Positions 9,826-20,360 are shown, counted from the stretch's first letter. The stretch is 64,000 bases of DNA from Prorocentrum cordatum (GCA_963575745.1 CAUYUJ010019082.1:494126-558125); one strand, 5' to 3'. Program-made: numbers and translations. The notes: generated by a model from the sequence alone, not told the origin.

Positions 9826-11175
9826 TTACTGGAAGAGCGGAGATGGCAAGGGCCAACTGCGCATAAATGATTCAGCTGGGGAGAGAGGAGGGGGAGGGGG
9901 GCCGACACCACCACCACTACCACCACCAGCAGAACTCCCCGACAGGAACTGGATCCAGGTGGGCTGAGACTCTCGGGCAAGTTCTTCTCTCGAAGCTGCT
10001 TGTGATCGACTCTTGAGCTGCGGCTCGGAGCGGCGTCTCGCCACCTCTGAGCTCTCGTCGACCAAAATCAGGCGACCATGGGACATTAAATCGAACAAAG
10101 CGGCATTGCACTTTGCGACGTCCTCCTTGGTGAGAGCACCCACCGGCATCCGCCCGTGTGGGATCCACCGGACATGGCCACGAGCTCGCTCCAGAGACTC
10201 ACAGATAATGGCGAGGTCAATGGCCGTGCGCCTGTCCCGCGCGCACGCATTGCCCTCTTTCTGCGTCGTATCGTAGATCGACTTGGCGTCGACCACATGC
10301 ACCTGCTTCTCGCGGGATCCGAGGGGGCAGTCTCGTCGCAGCACGGTTGTAAATGGTCCGGAGGCCCGACGACAATCGGGAGTGTCCACATCGTGGAAGA
10401 CCACATCCCGATACATGATCTGTAAAAACTCTACTTCTGCAACTGCTGCGGATAAAGCCTGCGTCTCTCCCGCCAGAGTAGATGGCACCTTTCGTCTTAG
10501 CTTGGACGACCTCCAACCCAGAATCGAAGCCCGGACCGCACGGTTGTCCAACACAGATCGATCGGCCGCCAGGACCATCCAAGCTCCCTGTGCGGGGTCG
10601 ACCGGCAGCCCACGCTCGTCATCCAGGCCGTCGGTGGAGCCAATGCCACCGGCGTCCGAGAAAGACCAAAAAGCCATCCTGTCTGGGTCGAGTCGCCACA
10701 CAGTGAGTCCCCTGGAAGCCGTAGAGCGCAAATGGCGAGCCAACTTGTTGGCCGTGATCACATCCCCGGTCCTGGCCTGGTTCAACTTGCTGGCCAGGAT
10801 GCTGGCTACACCTGCGGCTTCGGGTCGGACCTCACGGCCCAACCAATTGAACTTGTATACGAGCGACCGCAGTGCCTTGAACTCATGAGGCTCCAGGGGG
10901 GAATCCTTGCGAGCCAGGCGCCCCTTGGACATGAACAGAGGGCGGATCTCTTCTAAAATGTACTTCTCCATGTCGATCACTGCCTTGTCTGGGGCGACGG
11001 TGATCCTTCGGCCTGCAAAGTCCACCGCGCCTGCCTGGCAATCCCGATACTTCCCGAACTTGAACCTGGACTCCAGGGCCCCCCTAAGCCAGTCCCGGGA
11101 GACCTGGTCTGAGCTCCCGATGAAGAAGTCATCTACTTCCAGCAGCATCATGTCGGCGATGCGCCCCATTGTCAT
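9826..11175 (-). pseudogene. RT-RH: Copia reverse transcriptase C-terminal part and RNase H
   Basis: The frame starts just before LEVDDFFIGS, the YxDD-type catalytic motif with V-D-D. The thumb follows (FKFGKYRD, LEPHEFKALRSLVYKFNWLG). RNase H of Copia type is clear: FSDAGGIGSTDG (first Asp), LAGETQALSAAVAE (Glu), VVDAKSIYDTT (Asp) and DRRTAIDLAIICESLE, then VRWIPHGRMPVGALTKED. The order and residues are complete. A Gly/Pro-rich tail runs to about 9826. It would synthesise element cDNA and remove the RNA strand, but it is separated from the RT N-terminal half by a frameshift. Confidence 0.87.
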
Positions 11176-11896
11176 CGTAGCGCATCCACCAGCAGGGCTC
11201 CAGCAGGGACCTCACAAACCCATGGGCCTCCAAATACTTGACAACGGTGCGCCTCCAGGCCATAGGGGCATCGTCCAAACCATAGACATTGACCAAAAGC
11301 CTAATCAGGGAACCGGGCTCCAGCACGATCCCCTCGCAGGGCTCTGCGTAGATCTCGCCCTGTGCTCGATGCATTCTATCCGACTGACAGAAAGCATTCT
11401 TGACATCGGCGATATCACATAGAAGACCCAGGTTCAAGGCTATCTGGACAAACATCATGATAGACGACGTCTGAGGAGTGGGGGCATATACTTCGAGGGC
11501 TCCGGAGTCCGGGTCCTTTTGCCCGTGGACGCACCACCTCGACTTGGCGTCGGGGGCGGCGAAGGTGCCCTCCTGGGGCTCCCAGCGGCGGGCCATCCGG
11601 CTCGAGATGATGCGGTCTGGCTGCTCACGACGGATGACTCGTGCCTTGCTCGGGGCCACCACCTCTACCGCACCTGTCGCCTTCATGGCCTCCCACTCCT
11701 TAGCATCGGACACTTCAAACTTGGCCCGGTCGGCGGGAGAGAGATTTCTCAGCGAGACCTCGCCGCCTCGGCTCGCGGCGAAGATGCCGCCGCCTTGTTC
11801 CTCGGCTCTCGTCGGCTCCTGCTGCTCAGCCGGGACGATGGCGACGCTGGTCGGCCCCGGGAACCACCCAAAACACTCCTTCGGAAAAACTCTCAT
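11129..11896 (-). pseudogene. RT: Copia reverse transcriptase, N-terminal half
   Basis: The frame contains EWEAMKATGAVEVV, IISSRMARRWEP, KSRWCVHGQKDPD, LCDIADVKNAFCQSD (the Copia motif A, with D-V-K-N-A-F) and RLLVNVYGLDDAPMAWRR (the NVYGLxDAPxxW block). These are diagnostic of Copia RT. After CWWMRYDDNG the frame degenerates at about 11170, and the catalytic motif lies in the next frame. Overlap with the end of the integrase frame comes from a frameshift near 11890. Confidence 0.85.
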
Positions 11897-14534
11897 CTCT
11901 CATGGGAGAGCGTGACCGGGCACGAGCCCGTCCGGCCTCGATCTCCTGGACTCTATCGGCGACTGACACGCGCGGCTCGGAGCCGGCGGCGATCCTGGCC
12001 CCGGGCCCTGGCCCTGGGGAAGGAGACGGAGCGGGGAGGCCCGGAGGAGGAGAGAGAGGAGAACCACCACTACCACTGGAGACCGGAGGGGCGGGCAGAG
12101 ACGACGACGACGACGGGTCGGCCGACTCCAGCTTCGCCCGCTTGAACTCTGGCGGCGAGCTGGAGGCTCGGGCTGCCTCGGCCCGGGCGCGTATGCACCA
12201 AGGCGTGTCCTCCGGCTGAGTCAGCACCCTTCGGGGCCGAGGTGCCGAGCCCGCCGTGGCCTGAGGAGGTTCAGGGGGAGGCGAAAGAGGGGAAACAGCG
12301 GGAGGAGGGGCGACAGGCGGGAGAGGGGAAGACAAGGGAGCAGCAGCATCGGTAGAGGGACCAGGGTTTCCTTCCTCTCCCCCCGGCGTCACCTCTCTGG
12401 ACAAATCTCCCGTCGATGGTTCGCTCTCGGCAATCGATGGAAGCCTGGTGCGGATGCTGCCAGCCTGTGCACCGTCAGAACCCGCGTGAGACTCCTGCCC
12501 CGACTCGGACCCAAGCCGAGAGGCCCGGGAGGCAGCCACCCGAATCGTGCCCGACGGAGGCTGCGGGACCGAGGGGCTCTCACGACGGACCGGGGCCTCT
12601 GGCCCACCTGGCTCGGGGCCCGGAGGGCCCGCACCACGAGGGGCCGAATCCTCTTCTTGGCCCAGAGGTCGGTCCCAGGCGTCCTCTGGCGGGGCCCACT
12701 CTCGTTGGACATCCACGGCCGAGGCCCGGCGAGTCCTGGCTTGCTGCAGTAGCTCCTGCCACCTGGGATCCTGGGAAAGCTGCAATCCGTACTCCTCGTC
12801 CGAACTCGCCAGACGTATCTGCTCTGGCGAGCACTTCCAAAGGCGCGCTCGGACGGCAACCCAGACAGTCCCGGCTTCATGGAAGACCACGACGGCCGGA
12901 CCAGCCCAGCCATCCCGGCGTCGTCCTAGGGAGTCGGCCCTGGAGGAGGCACGAGACATGTGCCTCCACACGAACACCCACTGGCCCGGAGAGAAGGTCC
13001 TGGTCGTCACAGTCCTGGCCCGGGAGGCTCCGCTGACCTGATCCCGAGAGGTCACCTCGATGGCAAGACGACGCGCAGCGTCTCGAATCTTCTGGGATCT
13101 CGCAAACTCAGCACCAGCCTCGTCCTGCCCCATAGGGGAGCGCACCACATCTTGCCATCCTGGGAGTCCCCTACTGTCGTCGGACAGCAGGTCGTGGGGA
13201 AGCCGAGGGTTCTCTCCGAAAACCAGCTGGAGGGGCGAGAACCCTCCACGATGCCAGAATCGGTTTTTGTGGGCGACCAGTTCCGACACCAGCTCGTCGA
13301 GCTCGTCCAGCGTGGCGGGGAGTGCCGACCCCGACTCAATCTCGGCCTTAAGTCGGTCCTTAACCCAACCCCCGTGACGTTCGACGCGGCCGTTTTGCCA
13401 CGGCGAGTCGGCGTCGCAGACATGGTGATAGACGCCCCACTGCTCGGTTCCTCTCGCAAACCTCTCAGCAAAATCCGAGCCCCCGTCCGAGATAAGATAG
13501 TGTGGGGCCCCGAAAGGTCGAATCCAGGCCAGGACAAAAGCTCGCCACACGGTTGCCGCACGAGCGTCGGCTGCCCTGGCGCAGACCTGGAGGTTGGAAC
13601 CGTGATCGACGATGTTGAGAAACCCGCAAGTGCCTCCCTGGAAGTCCATCCAGAAAAGATCCACTCCCACGATGTGATTAAAACTCAACGTCCTGGGGAG
13701 GGCAACTCGGCGATGAGCGCCGCTTCTCGACCTCTCGGCACACTCTGAACATCTGAAGAGGTCACGCACCCAGGTGAGAACATGTCTCTTGACTCCGCCC
13801 GCTCTGAGGACCCGCAGAAACTTCCAATTCTCCGGATGTCCCATGTTCACGTGAAGTTTGAAAACCAGACGCTTCTCCTCCTCGGAGGGCTCTGGTTCTG
13901 GGACGGTCTTCCTCTCACGTGGGGCTGGTCTGGTCTCTGGCTCGTCGAGTCCCTCCTCGTCGCTTACTTCCGATCCGACCTCCGCATCACCCAGATCATC
14001 CTCCGGGAAAGCATCTTCCGCCAGCTCCGCCCAAGTGGAGGAGGGCCCTCGGTTGCCCGCCCCGCTCCACTGCTCGGACACGGCTCGGGCGACCTTCCTG
14101 ACTAAGGCTGGGGGGTACCTGCCGGCCTTGGTGGTGACATGGCCTCCCTCGAGCAACGCATGCTGGTGCCCCCCAGTGCACAGGTGGCCATCGAGGTCCC
14201 GGAGCACCCTGGGGTGGTTGGAGAGGAGGCCGGTTGGTTTCTTGTTGGGCCCCCTCTCATCTACTTGAAGTCCGAACGCGCACATGTCGATGCGCAGCCG
14301 TCTGACTCCCTCGAGCCCTTGCACGAGCTGCACGGCACGTGTCCCAAGAAGAGGCGCATAGGGGATGCTCGAAGATGAAGTACCGCCCCTTAGTGTTGGA
14401 AGAGGGCTATCTCCATGCACAGGGTCAGATCGCGTAGACCGGCTGTCACCGATCTCTGCCGCGCGATCGGGTCGACCCGATGACGATTTGAACGATTGTT
14501 CGCAGAGAACACCCGACATTCCGAGCACAGCCAT
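11826..14534 (-). pseudogene. INT: Copia integrase
   Basis: Residues about 66-135 hold LRIDMCAFGLQVDERGPNKK and a His/Cys-containing CTGGHQHALL block. The HHCC zinc region is at about 228-265 (KLHVNMGHPENW, then RCSEC). The catalytic triad reads VGVDLFWMD (D292), LISDGGSDF (D350) and SPWQNGRVERHGGW (E385), with the usual D-D(35)E spacing at its second half. Residues 460-560 could be the C-terminal DNA-binding part; the rest is a Ser/Pro/Glu-rich linker, long for Copia. The frame is open for 902 codons but enters from a frameshift upstream and exits into RT by another near 11890, so the polyprotein is broken although the integrase core itself looks complete. Integrase inserts the cDNA into the genome. 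Confidence 0.85.
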
Positions 14535-14581
14535 ATGGTCTCGGGCTGCTCCTCCCTAATGCGCCTCCAGAGGCGACGAAA

Positions 14582-14935
14582 TTATGACTTCTTAGACGCA
14601 TCCCACCCGGTCTTGAGATCCCAGCTGGAATCCGAGGCCACTGGGGCCCCGCGTCTGGCCACCTCAGGGGCCATACGGGGCGGGGAGAAAACTTCCATGA
14701 AGGCCGTCTTGGCCCGACGCCCCCGGTCGAAGGGCCCCTCGGTGGCAAGCGTCTCACCTAGCTGTTCGCAGGCCCTACGTTCGAGAGCCTCTCGGACCCT
14801 CTTGCTACACGCAACCGCGTGGTCGTCGTTGTGACGGCCCCCATCGGTCCACTGGGCCCCTCGTTCCAGGGTCTCCGAACGCCTCCGAGCCCTAGGAGCC
14901 TGAGGGGGCCTGGAGTGAGGGAGGAGGAGGAGCAA
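14582..14935 (-). pseudogene. Copia pre-integrase region with in-frame stop
   Basis: This frame holds RRAKTAFMEVFSPPRMAPE, followed by SSWDLKTGWDASKKS. EVFSPPR and DLKTGWD are, from memory, recurrent words in dinoflagellate Copia polyproteins between protease and integrase. A TAA at about 14582 interrupts the frame, and the codons after it continue sensibly (FRRLWRRIREEQPETIWLC, SECRVFSANN) until a frameshift near 14450-14500 leads into the integrase frame. Both lesions fit a dead copy. Confidence 0.55.
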
Positions 14936-15064
14936 AACCCTGCGTCTCAGTCACTGCGCCCTCGGCGCCAGAAGTCGCGCTGGCAGCATGGGGCCTCGCG
15001 CAACCACACTGCGCAAAGCACGATGACAGCTCTAAAATGCTGGCCTGAGACAGAGTGGGAGAAC

Positions 15065-16725
15065 TCAGTAGAGCTCCCCCTGGTTGCTGACCAGCTCCCA
15101 CTCCTGCTCCTGATCGGTCGCGACCTCCGGGATCGGTGGCAGGGGCCACCAGTTGCTCGGGTCGGCCGTCGTCGAGGCGAGCGTCGTGTTGTACTCCTCG
15201 CCGTGTCCGCCGCTGTCGCTCGGCGGCGTCGCGGTAGACGGCTGTGCTCCACCATCTTGGAAATTCGAGCCCTCGTGAGGCCCGTGTCCGCCACTGCCTG
15301 ACGAGTCTCCTTCTCCTCTGGGCTCGATGGGCCCTGGCGGACCCGGCGTCCAGGGGTCGTCCGGGGCCTGACCACCATGTAGTTGCTGAATTCCGTGTAC
15401 GTGAAATAGTCCGGCCACGCCCTGGCCTACCTGCATGATGATGTATCCCAGCTGGCCCATGCTCTGCTCGAGGTTGAGCATCCTGGACTCCATCGTGTCG
15501 AGCTTCTCGCCGAAGTCCTCAAGGGACACCAAGTGGCCCTGGATTCCCATCAGGACCTGGTGAATCTGCATGAGCCCCTCCTGGACCTGAACGGCGCACT
15601 CTGCGTGTCGGTCGCCACCTGAATCATGCGGTCCAGCACTTCCTGGACCCGGCCGAAGGCACGGATCCCCTCTGGTATCTCCTGCAGCTGCCACTGTAGG
15701 CTCTGTAGCAACGTGCCCAGGGAGTTCACTGTAGTTAGGGCAGCCCCGCCCTCTCGGAACCCTGGGCTCTCCTGCAGGATGTTGACAGCACGCCGGGCCG
15801 ATGCCGCCGCTGACCGCGCTGCCTCGGCAGCTGACTGCGGTGGGTCTTGACCCGCTGCCATCCCCTGGCCCCGGGGAATCCACGCCAGTCGGGTCTGGCA
15901 CCGGGTGCACCTCGAACCTGACCCGTGCTGGTTCCCGTAGTATCGGATGCACGACTCTGGATGCTCGCACTCGTTGACTGGGCCGGGAGGCGGCTTCGCT
16001 GAGATCGACGGCTCGGGGGTCGATGCCAACTGCGTAGGTGGCGGCTTGGGCGGTGGCTTGCTTGCAGCGGGCCCCGTCAGGGGAAGCGGCGCCGTAGTGC
16101 CCCGCATGTGCATCGTTCCTGGAGGAGGAGGCTTCACTGGTGGCGGAGTCGATGCCACCGGAGTGTTGATCGCTGCCTGCTGAACTGCTGGAGGCACCGC
16201 TGCTGCCGCTGCTGCCGCTGCCGCCTGGGAGTTGAACGATCGGTCGACCACCATGGGGCATGGGCCAGTATACCCCGGAGGTGGTTCTGGAGGCAAGGGC
16301 GGCTGAGGCCCTGGCTGGCCCGGCCGGGCCGGATAGCCCACTGCCCGACCACTCCCTGAGGACGATGCGCCTCCGGTGGGTGGCCCGCGGTCTGCCTGGT
16401 CCACCTCTGCCTGGATCTGGGCCTGCCTCGCCGCCGCCTCCAGGGCGTCGCTCTCGGCCGCCACCGCCGCTGTCTCCTCCGCCGAGGGCTCGTCCCAGAC
16501 GTAGCCGTCCGAGTCGGGTTCTCCAGGAGCACGCTCCCCGTTGAGGCGAGACTGGCGCGCTCGCAGAAACGCCTGAGTGGCATCCCACGCTCCCTGATTT
16601 CCCTTGCTCGACGTCCCGAACTCTCCTTTCTTCTTCCCGCCGAGCACAGGATGCACCGCCAACCACGCCAGGAGCAGCCCTCCGAGAACCATCGAGTCTG
16701 GCCAGGCGCTGTTGCTGGACCACAA
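15065..16725 (-). pseudogene. Extra Copia ORF: N-terminal membrane segment, CX2C finger, coiled coil (one frameshift)
   Basis: The frame from the ATG at 16725 starts with a hydrophobic signal-anchor-like segment (MVLGGLLLAWLAVHPVLGG) and a basic KKKGEFG. Pro/Ala-rich linkers follow, then a finger-like cluster CEHPESCIRYYGNQHGSG with CTRCQTRLAW, which I believe recurs in dinoflagellate Copia polyproteins. The end (LLQSLQWQLQEIPEGIRAFG) runs into nonsense at about 15600; the neighbouring frame then continues with a coiled coil (LMQIHQVLMGIQGHLVSLE, then MESRMLNLEQSMGQLGYI) and a Pro/Gly-rich tail to the stop at 15065. Joined, it is about 550 residues. It sits between protease and integrase, where Copia elements usually have no separate protein. 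The role is unknown; a membrane-tethered structural protein is one possibility. Confidence 0.6.
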
Positions 16726-16766
16726 GAAGTTCGTGAACGGAGAAAGCTAACACCAGAAAGGCTAGA

Positions 16767-16788
16767 CTTGAGCCGAGGTGGACTACGG
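16767..16788 (-). other. Decayed spliced-leader-like sequence inside the Copia element
   Basis: The minus strand reads CCGTAG, one extra T, CCA, four mostly changed bases, then GGCTCAAG: 18 of 21 leader positions with a single insertion. It lies 42 nt before the ATG (16725) of the next ORF. It could be a leader relic, from a subgenomic trans-spliced message, or chance. Confidence 0.45.
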
Positions 16789-16912
16789 AAGAGACAACGG
16801 CCGCCACTATTATCATGGAAACAGTCAGTTCAGTCCATCTTCTTGGGCTCTCTGGAACCCTTCCTCTCGAAGACCTCCTCGGCCTCAGCACCTTAGCTTG
16901 TCTACCGGATCC

Positions 16913-19489
16913 TTAGGCCTGGCTCGGGCCCAGCTGAGCCCATGACTGGAGGAGCTCCCTCGATTGGTCGTCCTGGTGCTCCGATTGGATGTCGACCCGA
17001 TTCCTGGAGTGGACGATCGAACTGGTGCTCTGAGTCCTGGGCCTAGACGTCCTCTGAGTCCTGGTCCTGGCCCTTGAGCTCCCCCTCGTGACCCGCAGCA
17101 GCAGCATGAGCAGCAAGACGATGGCGATGAGGAGAGGGATGTAGCCGGTCACTACACCAATGTCCGACACCTCTGGGAACTGTCCTGCAGCAGTCTGAAA
17201 CGAGTCAGCACGCAAAAAAAGATACCTCCTGATCGCAGCTGCCGGCGCTACTGCCTCCTGGTCGAGAGGCCCCACGATCTCCACGAGGCGATGACCTGAA
17301 TTGAGACGGCAGAGGGGCGCCTTCTGACCTAGGCGCCCAAGTTGCATGCTGTTCCTGGGCAGATCAATGACGGCCTCGAGAAACTCTAAAAGATTCACGC
17401 TGAGGATGTGCGGAACATTGTCCGCCAGCACCGTGGTCTCTATGATGCCAAAAGTCTGGCCTGAGCATAGCGGAAAGAGAATCACATTGATCACCCGCGC
17501 GGCTCCTCCGACGCCGTGGGCCGCCTTGAGCGGGCGGTCGGCCTGAGGTATCTCGCCGCACCTCAACCCGATCTCCGCCAGGGCTCGAGACTCTCGGTTG
17601 AGCGCTCCGACTCCCACGAGGTCGCTGCCGGCACCTGGGTCGACGAGCCCCTGGGTGGCGGACGTGGTGAGGAGAACTGCGCTCGACTCGATCTCCAGCT
17701 GCGCCTGCTCCCAAGCTGGAAGGCTGCCCGTGCCCGTCTTCACCGTCGCCACGAACTCGGAGCCGCCGACCTCGCCGACGATGCCTGAGAACATGTACGC
17801 GGATGCTCCTCGGCCGTGATCCTTCACAGCTCGGCGATCCTTGGAGCCGTCCTTCTCTGGGCACTCCCGATGCCAGTGGCCCTTCTGCTTGCAGATGCCG
17901 CAGCGCGTCACCTTGATCAGCTGCTCCCTCGTGAGTCGCCGACGATCGAGCCCGCGACCGCCGCGGCCGCGTCCGCCTCGGCCGCCGGCGCCATCGCCAC
18001 GGCCTCCGCCACGTCCTGGACGACCTGCCGGATGTGCCCGAGGAGGTCGAGGCGCCCGGGAGTCAGGCCGAGAATGCTCCCGGTCCTGACGAGCAGCACG
18101 CTTCAGCTCCTTGTTATGCTTCCAGGTCCTGGTGTTCTTGGCCTCGAGGGTCGCCAGCACCTCGTCCACCTGATCCTCGGACACGTCGAGATCGTCGAGC
18201 TCGGCCAGCAGAGCCTCGATGTCCTCCTCGTCCGAGGCCTCCTCCTCGTCGTCTTCATCGTAGAAGGTCTCCTCGTCCTCTGCCGGGAAGTCGCCAGTAC
18301 CCTCTGACCGACCCTGCGACCACGGGGGAGGAGGAGAGAGGAGGGGGGACTGAAAACCAGGCAACGCCTCGCTAGCCCCTAAGCCCTCAGAAGCCGTCGC
18401 GTCAGCCAGCATCGCCCCAGCGCCGCGCCCTGGGAGCAGACGCTCCGTGCCACCGGAGTCCATCTGCTTGAGCGCCCACGAAACGTTCTCGTAGTCCAGC
18501 TTCCCGAGGGTGAGCGTCCTCAAATTCTGGAGCCCCTGGGCGGACAGGCACGCGCCTTCCTCCAAGAGCAGGCCCTTCAGCTTGGGCGACATCCATAGAT
18601 CATGTCCTTCAGCTTCTTGCAGTTGAGCGTCGCGGCGGATGACGAACTGGATCAGCGACTCCTTCGCCTCGCGGTTGGCCTCGAAGAAGGCTCGACGACC
18701 TGCACGGCGAAGGTCGTCTCCCTCGCGCTCGCCCGCCATGGTGTCCATGCGGCCGAGCACGATGCCGATCCAGCCGTCGTCTGTCAGGCGATGCTCCTGG
18801 ATGTCCTCGAACTTCGCCTGAAAAGCCCAGTCGAACAGGCGAAGGAACTTCTCGGAGCGACGCCAGACTGGCACGTCGGTGTTTGCATTCCAGCGTCTGA
18901 GCGACTTCTTCCATGCTCTGAAGTGTGCCCATCCTGGCCATGCAGGTGGGTCTGAGTAGTCTCCCTTGGTCCAGGCGCCGCCGCCTCCAGCCCAGCTGCC
19001 GGACCAGCTGGCCAGCTCGGGTCGGGACCCGGTCCCGCGGGTCCAGGCGGCGTCGTGAGACCAGCCTGAGTCCTTCTGCCAGCCGTCCTTCTGATCGGGC
19101 TGCCGATCCTCCCAGCTGGTCTTTGAGTCGGCCTGCCACCACCGACCTTGCCAACTCTCTCCGCCGCTGGCCGTCCATGGATCCGAGTTCTGCCACGGAT
19201 CCTCGCCCTTCTCGTCTGGCTTGCCAGCGGCTGCGGAGCTGGACGCTGCCGCAGCACTCGAGCTCATGGACTGCTCCTGCATCGCCGCCCTGACGATGTC
19301 CCCGATGAGTCCTCTGAGCTCGCCCCTAGTCACTGCGTCCTCGTCCGTCCCCGCACTCACGTGTAGGTTGGCCCCCTTCTCTGTATCTTCTCCCTCGACG
19401 CCCGTCATGGCGTTCACCGTGGATCTCCACGCGTCGCAGTCGGCCGAGCGCAGCGACCGCTCGGGAGCACGCGAACGCCGGCCGGTCAC
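16913..19489 (-). CDS. gag-PR: Copia gag-protease with C-terminal membrane segment
   Basis: The 858-codon frame is intact. Residues about 180-345 form the capsid-like region (WKKSLRRW, FLRLFDWAFQAKFEDI, LRTLTLGKLDYENVSW). An acidic stretch at 402-440 and an Arg/Gly-rich stretch at 480-513 precede a CCHC zinc knuckle, CGICKQKGHWHREC (530-543). Residues 615-626 (LVDPGAGSDLVG) and 696-716 (LSVNLLEFLEAVIDLPRN) fit a retropepsin domain with DPG in place of the usual DTG or DSG. Residues 778-800 (VVTGYIPLLIAIVLLLMLLLRV) are a clear transmembrane helix, followed by a basic tail. The second Met at residue 28 (19408) may be the real start. Gag packages element RNA, and the protease should cut the polyprotein. 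A membrane anchor at the end of gag-PR is not typical of Copia. Confidence 0.85.
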   Translation of the reverse strand: MTGRRSRAPERSLRSADCDAWRSTVNAMTGVEGEDTEKGANLHVSAGTDEDAVTRGELRGLIGDIVRAAMQEQSMSSSAAAASSSAAAGKPDEKGEDPWQNSDPWTASGGESWQGRWWQADSKTSWEDRQPDQKDGWQKDSGWSHDAAWTRGTGSRPELASWSGSWAGGGGAWTKGDYSDPPAWPGWAHFRAWKKSLRRWNANTDVPVWRRSEKFLRLFDWAFQAKFEDIQEHRLTDDGWIGIVLGRMDTMAGEREGDDLRRAGRRAFFEANREAKESLIQFVIRRDAQLQEAEGHDLWMSPKLKGLLLEEGACLSAQGLQNLRTLTLGKLDYENVSWALKQMDSGGTERLLPGRGAGAMLADATASEGLGASEALPGFQSPLLSPPPPWSQGRSEGTGDFPAEDEETFYDEDDEEEASDEEDIEALLAELDDLDVSEDQVDEVLATLEAKNTRTWKHNKELKRAARQDREHSRPDSRAPRPPRAHPAGRPGRGGGRGDGAGGRGGRGRGGRGLDRRRLTREQLIKVTRCGICKQKGHWHRECPEKDGSKDRRAVKDHGRGASAYMFSGIVGEVGGSEFVATVKTGTGSLPAWEQAQLEIESSAVLLTTSATQGLVDPGAGSDLVGVGALNRESRALAEIGLRCGEIPQADRPLKAAHGVGGAARVINVILFPLCSGQTFGIIETTVLADNVPHILSVNLLEFLEAVIDLPRNSMQLGRLGQKAPLCRLNSGHRLVEIVGPLDQEAVAPAAAIRRYLFLRADSFQTAAGQFPEVSDIGVVTGYIPLLIAIVLLLMLLLRVTRGSSRARTRTQRTSRPRTQSTSSIVHSRNRVDIQSEHQDDQSRELLQSWAQLGPSQA

Positions 19490-19540
19490 GCCTCTCGGGC
19501 GTGGACCTGGCTCGCGCCCATGGCACCCCGAGCGACTCCG

Positions 19541-19553
19541 CGCTCCGCTACCA
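19541..19553 (-). promoter_or_regulatory. Probable primer-binding site
   Basis: Two bases after the 5' LTR the minus strand reads TGGTAGCGGAGCG. Copia-type elements usually prime from initiator methionine tRNA, whose 3' end gives a TGGTA start in the binding site. The match of the first six bases and the exact position support the call; the dinoflagellate tRNA sequence is not at hand to confirm the rest. Confidence 0.7.
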
Positions 19554-19555
19554 AC

Positions 19556-19702
19556 TGTGGCGGCACAGGATTGGATGAACGTTTTTGGGCTTGAGCCACA
19601 GAGGGTAACAGTACACCGAGCACGCGCTGCAACTCGGTAGGACTACCAAGGTAAAGATCTCAAATGCTAAACCTAATACGTAAATTCTGGAGATCAGTCA
19701 CA
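19556..19702 (-). repeat. 5' LTR of the Copia element (147 bp)
   Basis: This copy is upstream on the transcribed (minus) strand and so should carry the promoter. It has the extra CCAAGGTAA segment missing from the other LTR. Very short LTRs of this size are unusual for a 10-kb element. Confidence 0.9.
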
Positions 19703-20360
19703 CTAAAACGGCCCTATAGGCCCACAAGAAGCCTCCAAGACGGCCCAAGAGCCCTCCAAGACGTCCTCCAGGAAGGCCCGAAAGGGCCGAAATCCATGAT
19801 TGTCCTATGTTTGGTTGAAGGATTTTGGCATGTTCTTCCTTTCAGCTCTCCGACGGCCCAACACGGCCCAAGAGGCCCCCAACATCGTCCCAAGAGCGCC
19901 CAAGAGGCCTCCAAGAAGGCCCCATGACAGCCCAAGAGGCCCCCAAGGGGGCCCCAACAAGACGCCAAAACGGCCCAAAATGGCCCCCAAGAGGCCCAAG
20001 ATGGCATCCAAGACGGCCCTGATGGCCTTCAAGATGCCTCCAAGACGGCCAAGAAGGCCGTCAAGACGGCGAAGATGGCTCCAAGATGCACCCACGACGG
20101 CAACAGATGGCCTGAAGATGGCCTTCGACTGTCCAAAAGGCCCGCCAGAGGCCTCCAAGACGGCCCAAGGCCCCTCCAAGACGTCCTCCTCCAGCAGGCC
20201 CGAAAGCTCAGAAACCACCTGGTCTGATAGCTCGCCCGACTCCATGTTCCCCGAAGTCTTTCGAAACCCACTCGGTCAAGCTCAAACCTAACTTTCGGCC
20301 ACGCAGGCGCTTCCAAAAAGGCAGGGGGCGGCGGTGATTCGCCGTAGGCGTGTTCGAGAA
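19703..20360 (+). repeat. GGCC minisatellite segment duplicated from 5819-6480
   Basis: From CTATAGGCCCGCAAGAGGCC-like sequence through an AT-rich core, the GGCC array, then GATAGCTCGCCCGACTCCAT and TTTCGGCCACGCAGGCGCTT to CGCCGTAGGCG, this stretch parallels 5819-6480 almost step by step, with small indels (one removes about 30 bp near 20275). The Copia insertion separates it from the array to its left. It is one block copied, not merely the same repeat family. Confidence 0.85.

Larger units (their letters stand above)
9552..19702 (-). mobile_element. Ty1/copia-type LTR retrotransposon (about 10.15 kb, degenerate)
   Basis: Direct LTRs with TG...CA ends lie at 9552-9687 and 19556-19702. Internal order on the minus strand is gag-protease, an extra ORF with a membrane segment, a pre-integrase region, integrase, RT, then RNase H; integrase before RT places it in Ty1/copia. 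Outside the LTRs both flanks are GGCC minisatellite. The bases CTAA precede the left LTR and follow the right one, and deleting the element with one CTAA restores the motif ATGGCCTAAAACGGCC found in the array, so this is a clean insertion. The LTRs differ by about three substitutions and an 11-bp indel, but the coding region carries a stop and at least four frameshifts. At 10 kb it is long for Copia, because of the extra ORF and spacers. Confidence 0.93.

Noticed and set aside
15065-16891. A 608-codon frame starting at 16891
   Set aside because: Its first two thirds are low-complexity in the wrong register; only the last part (from about 15600) is credible and has been joined in description to the 16725 frame.
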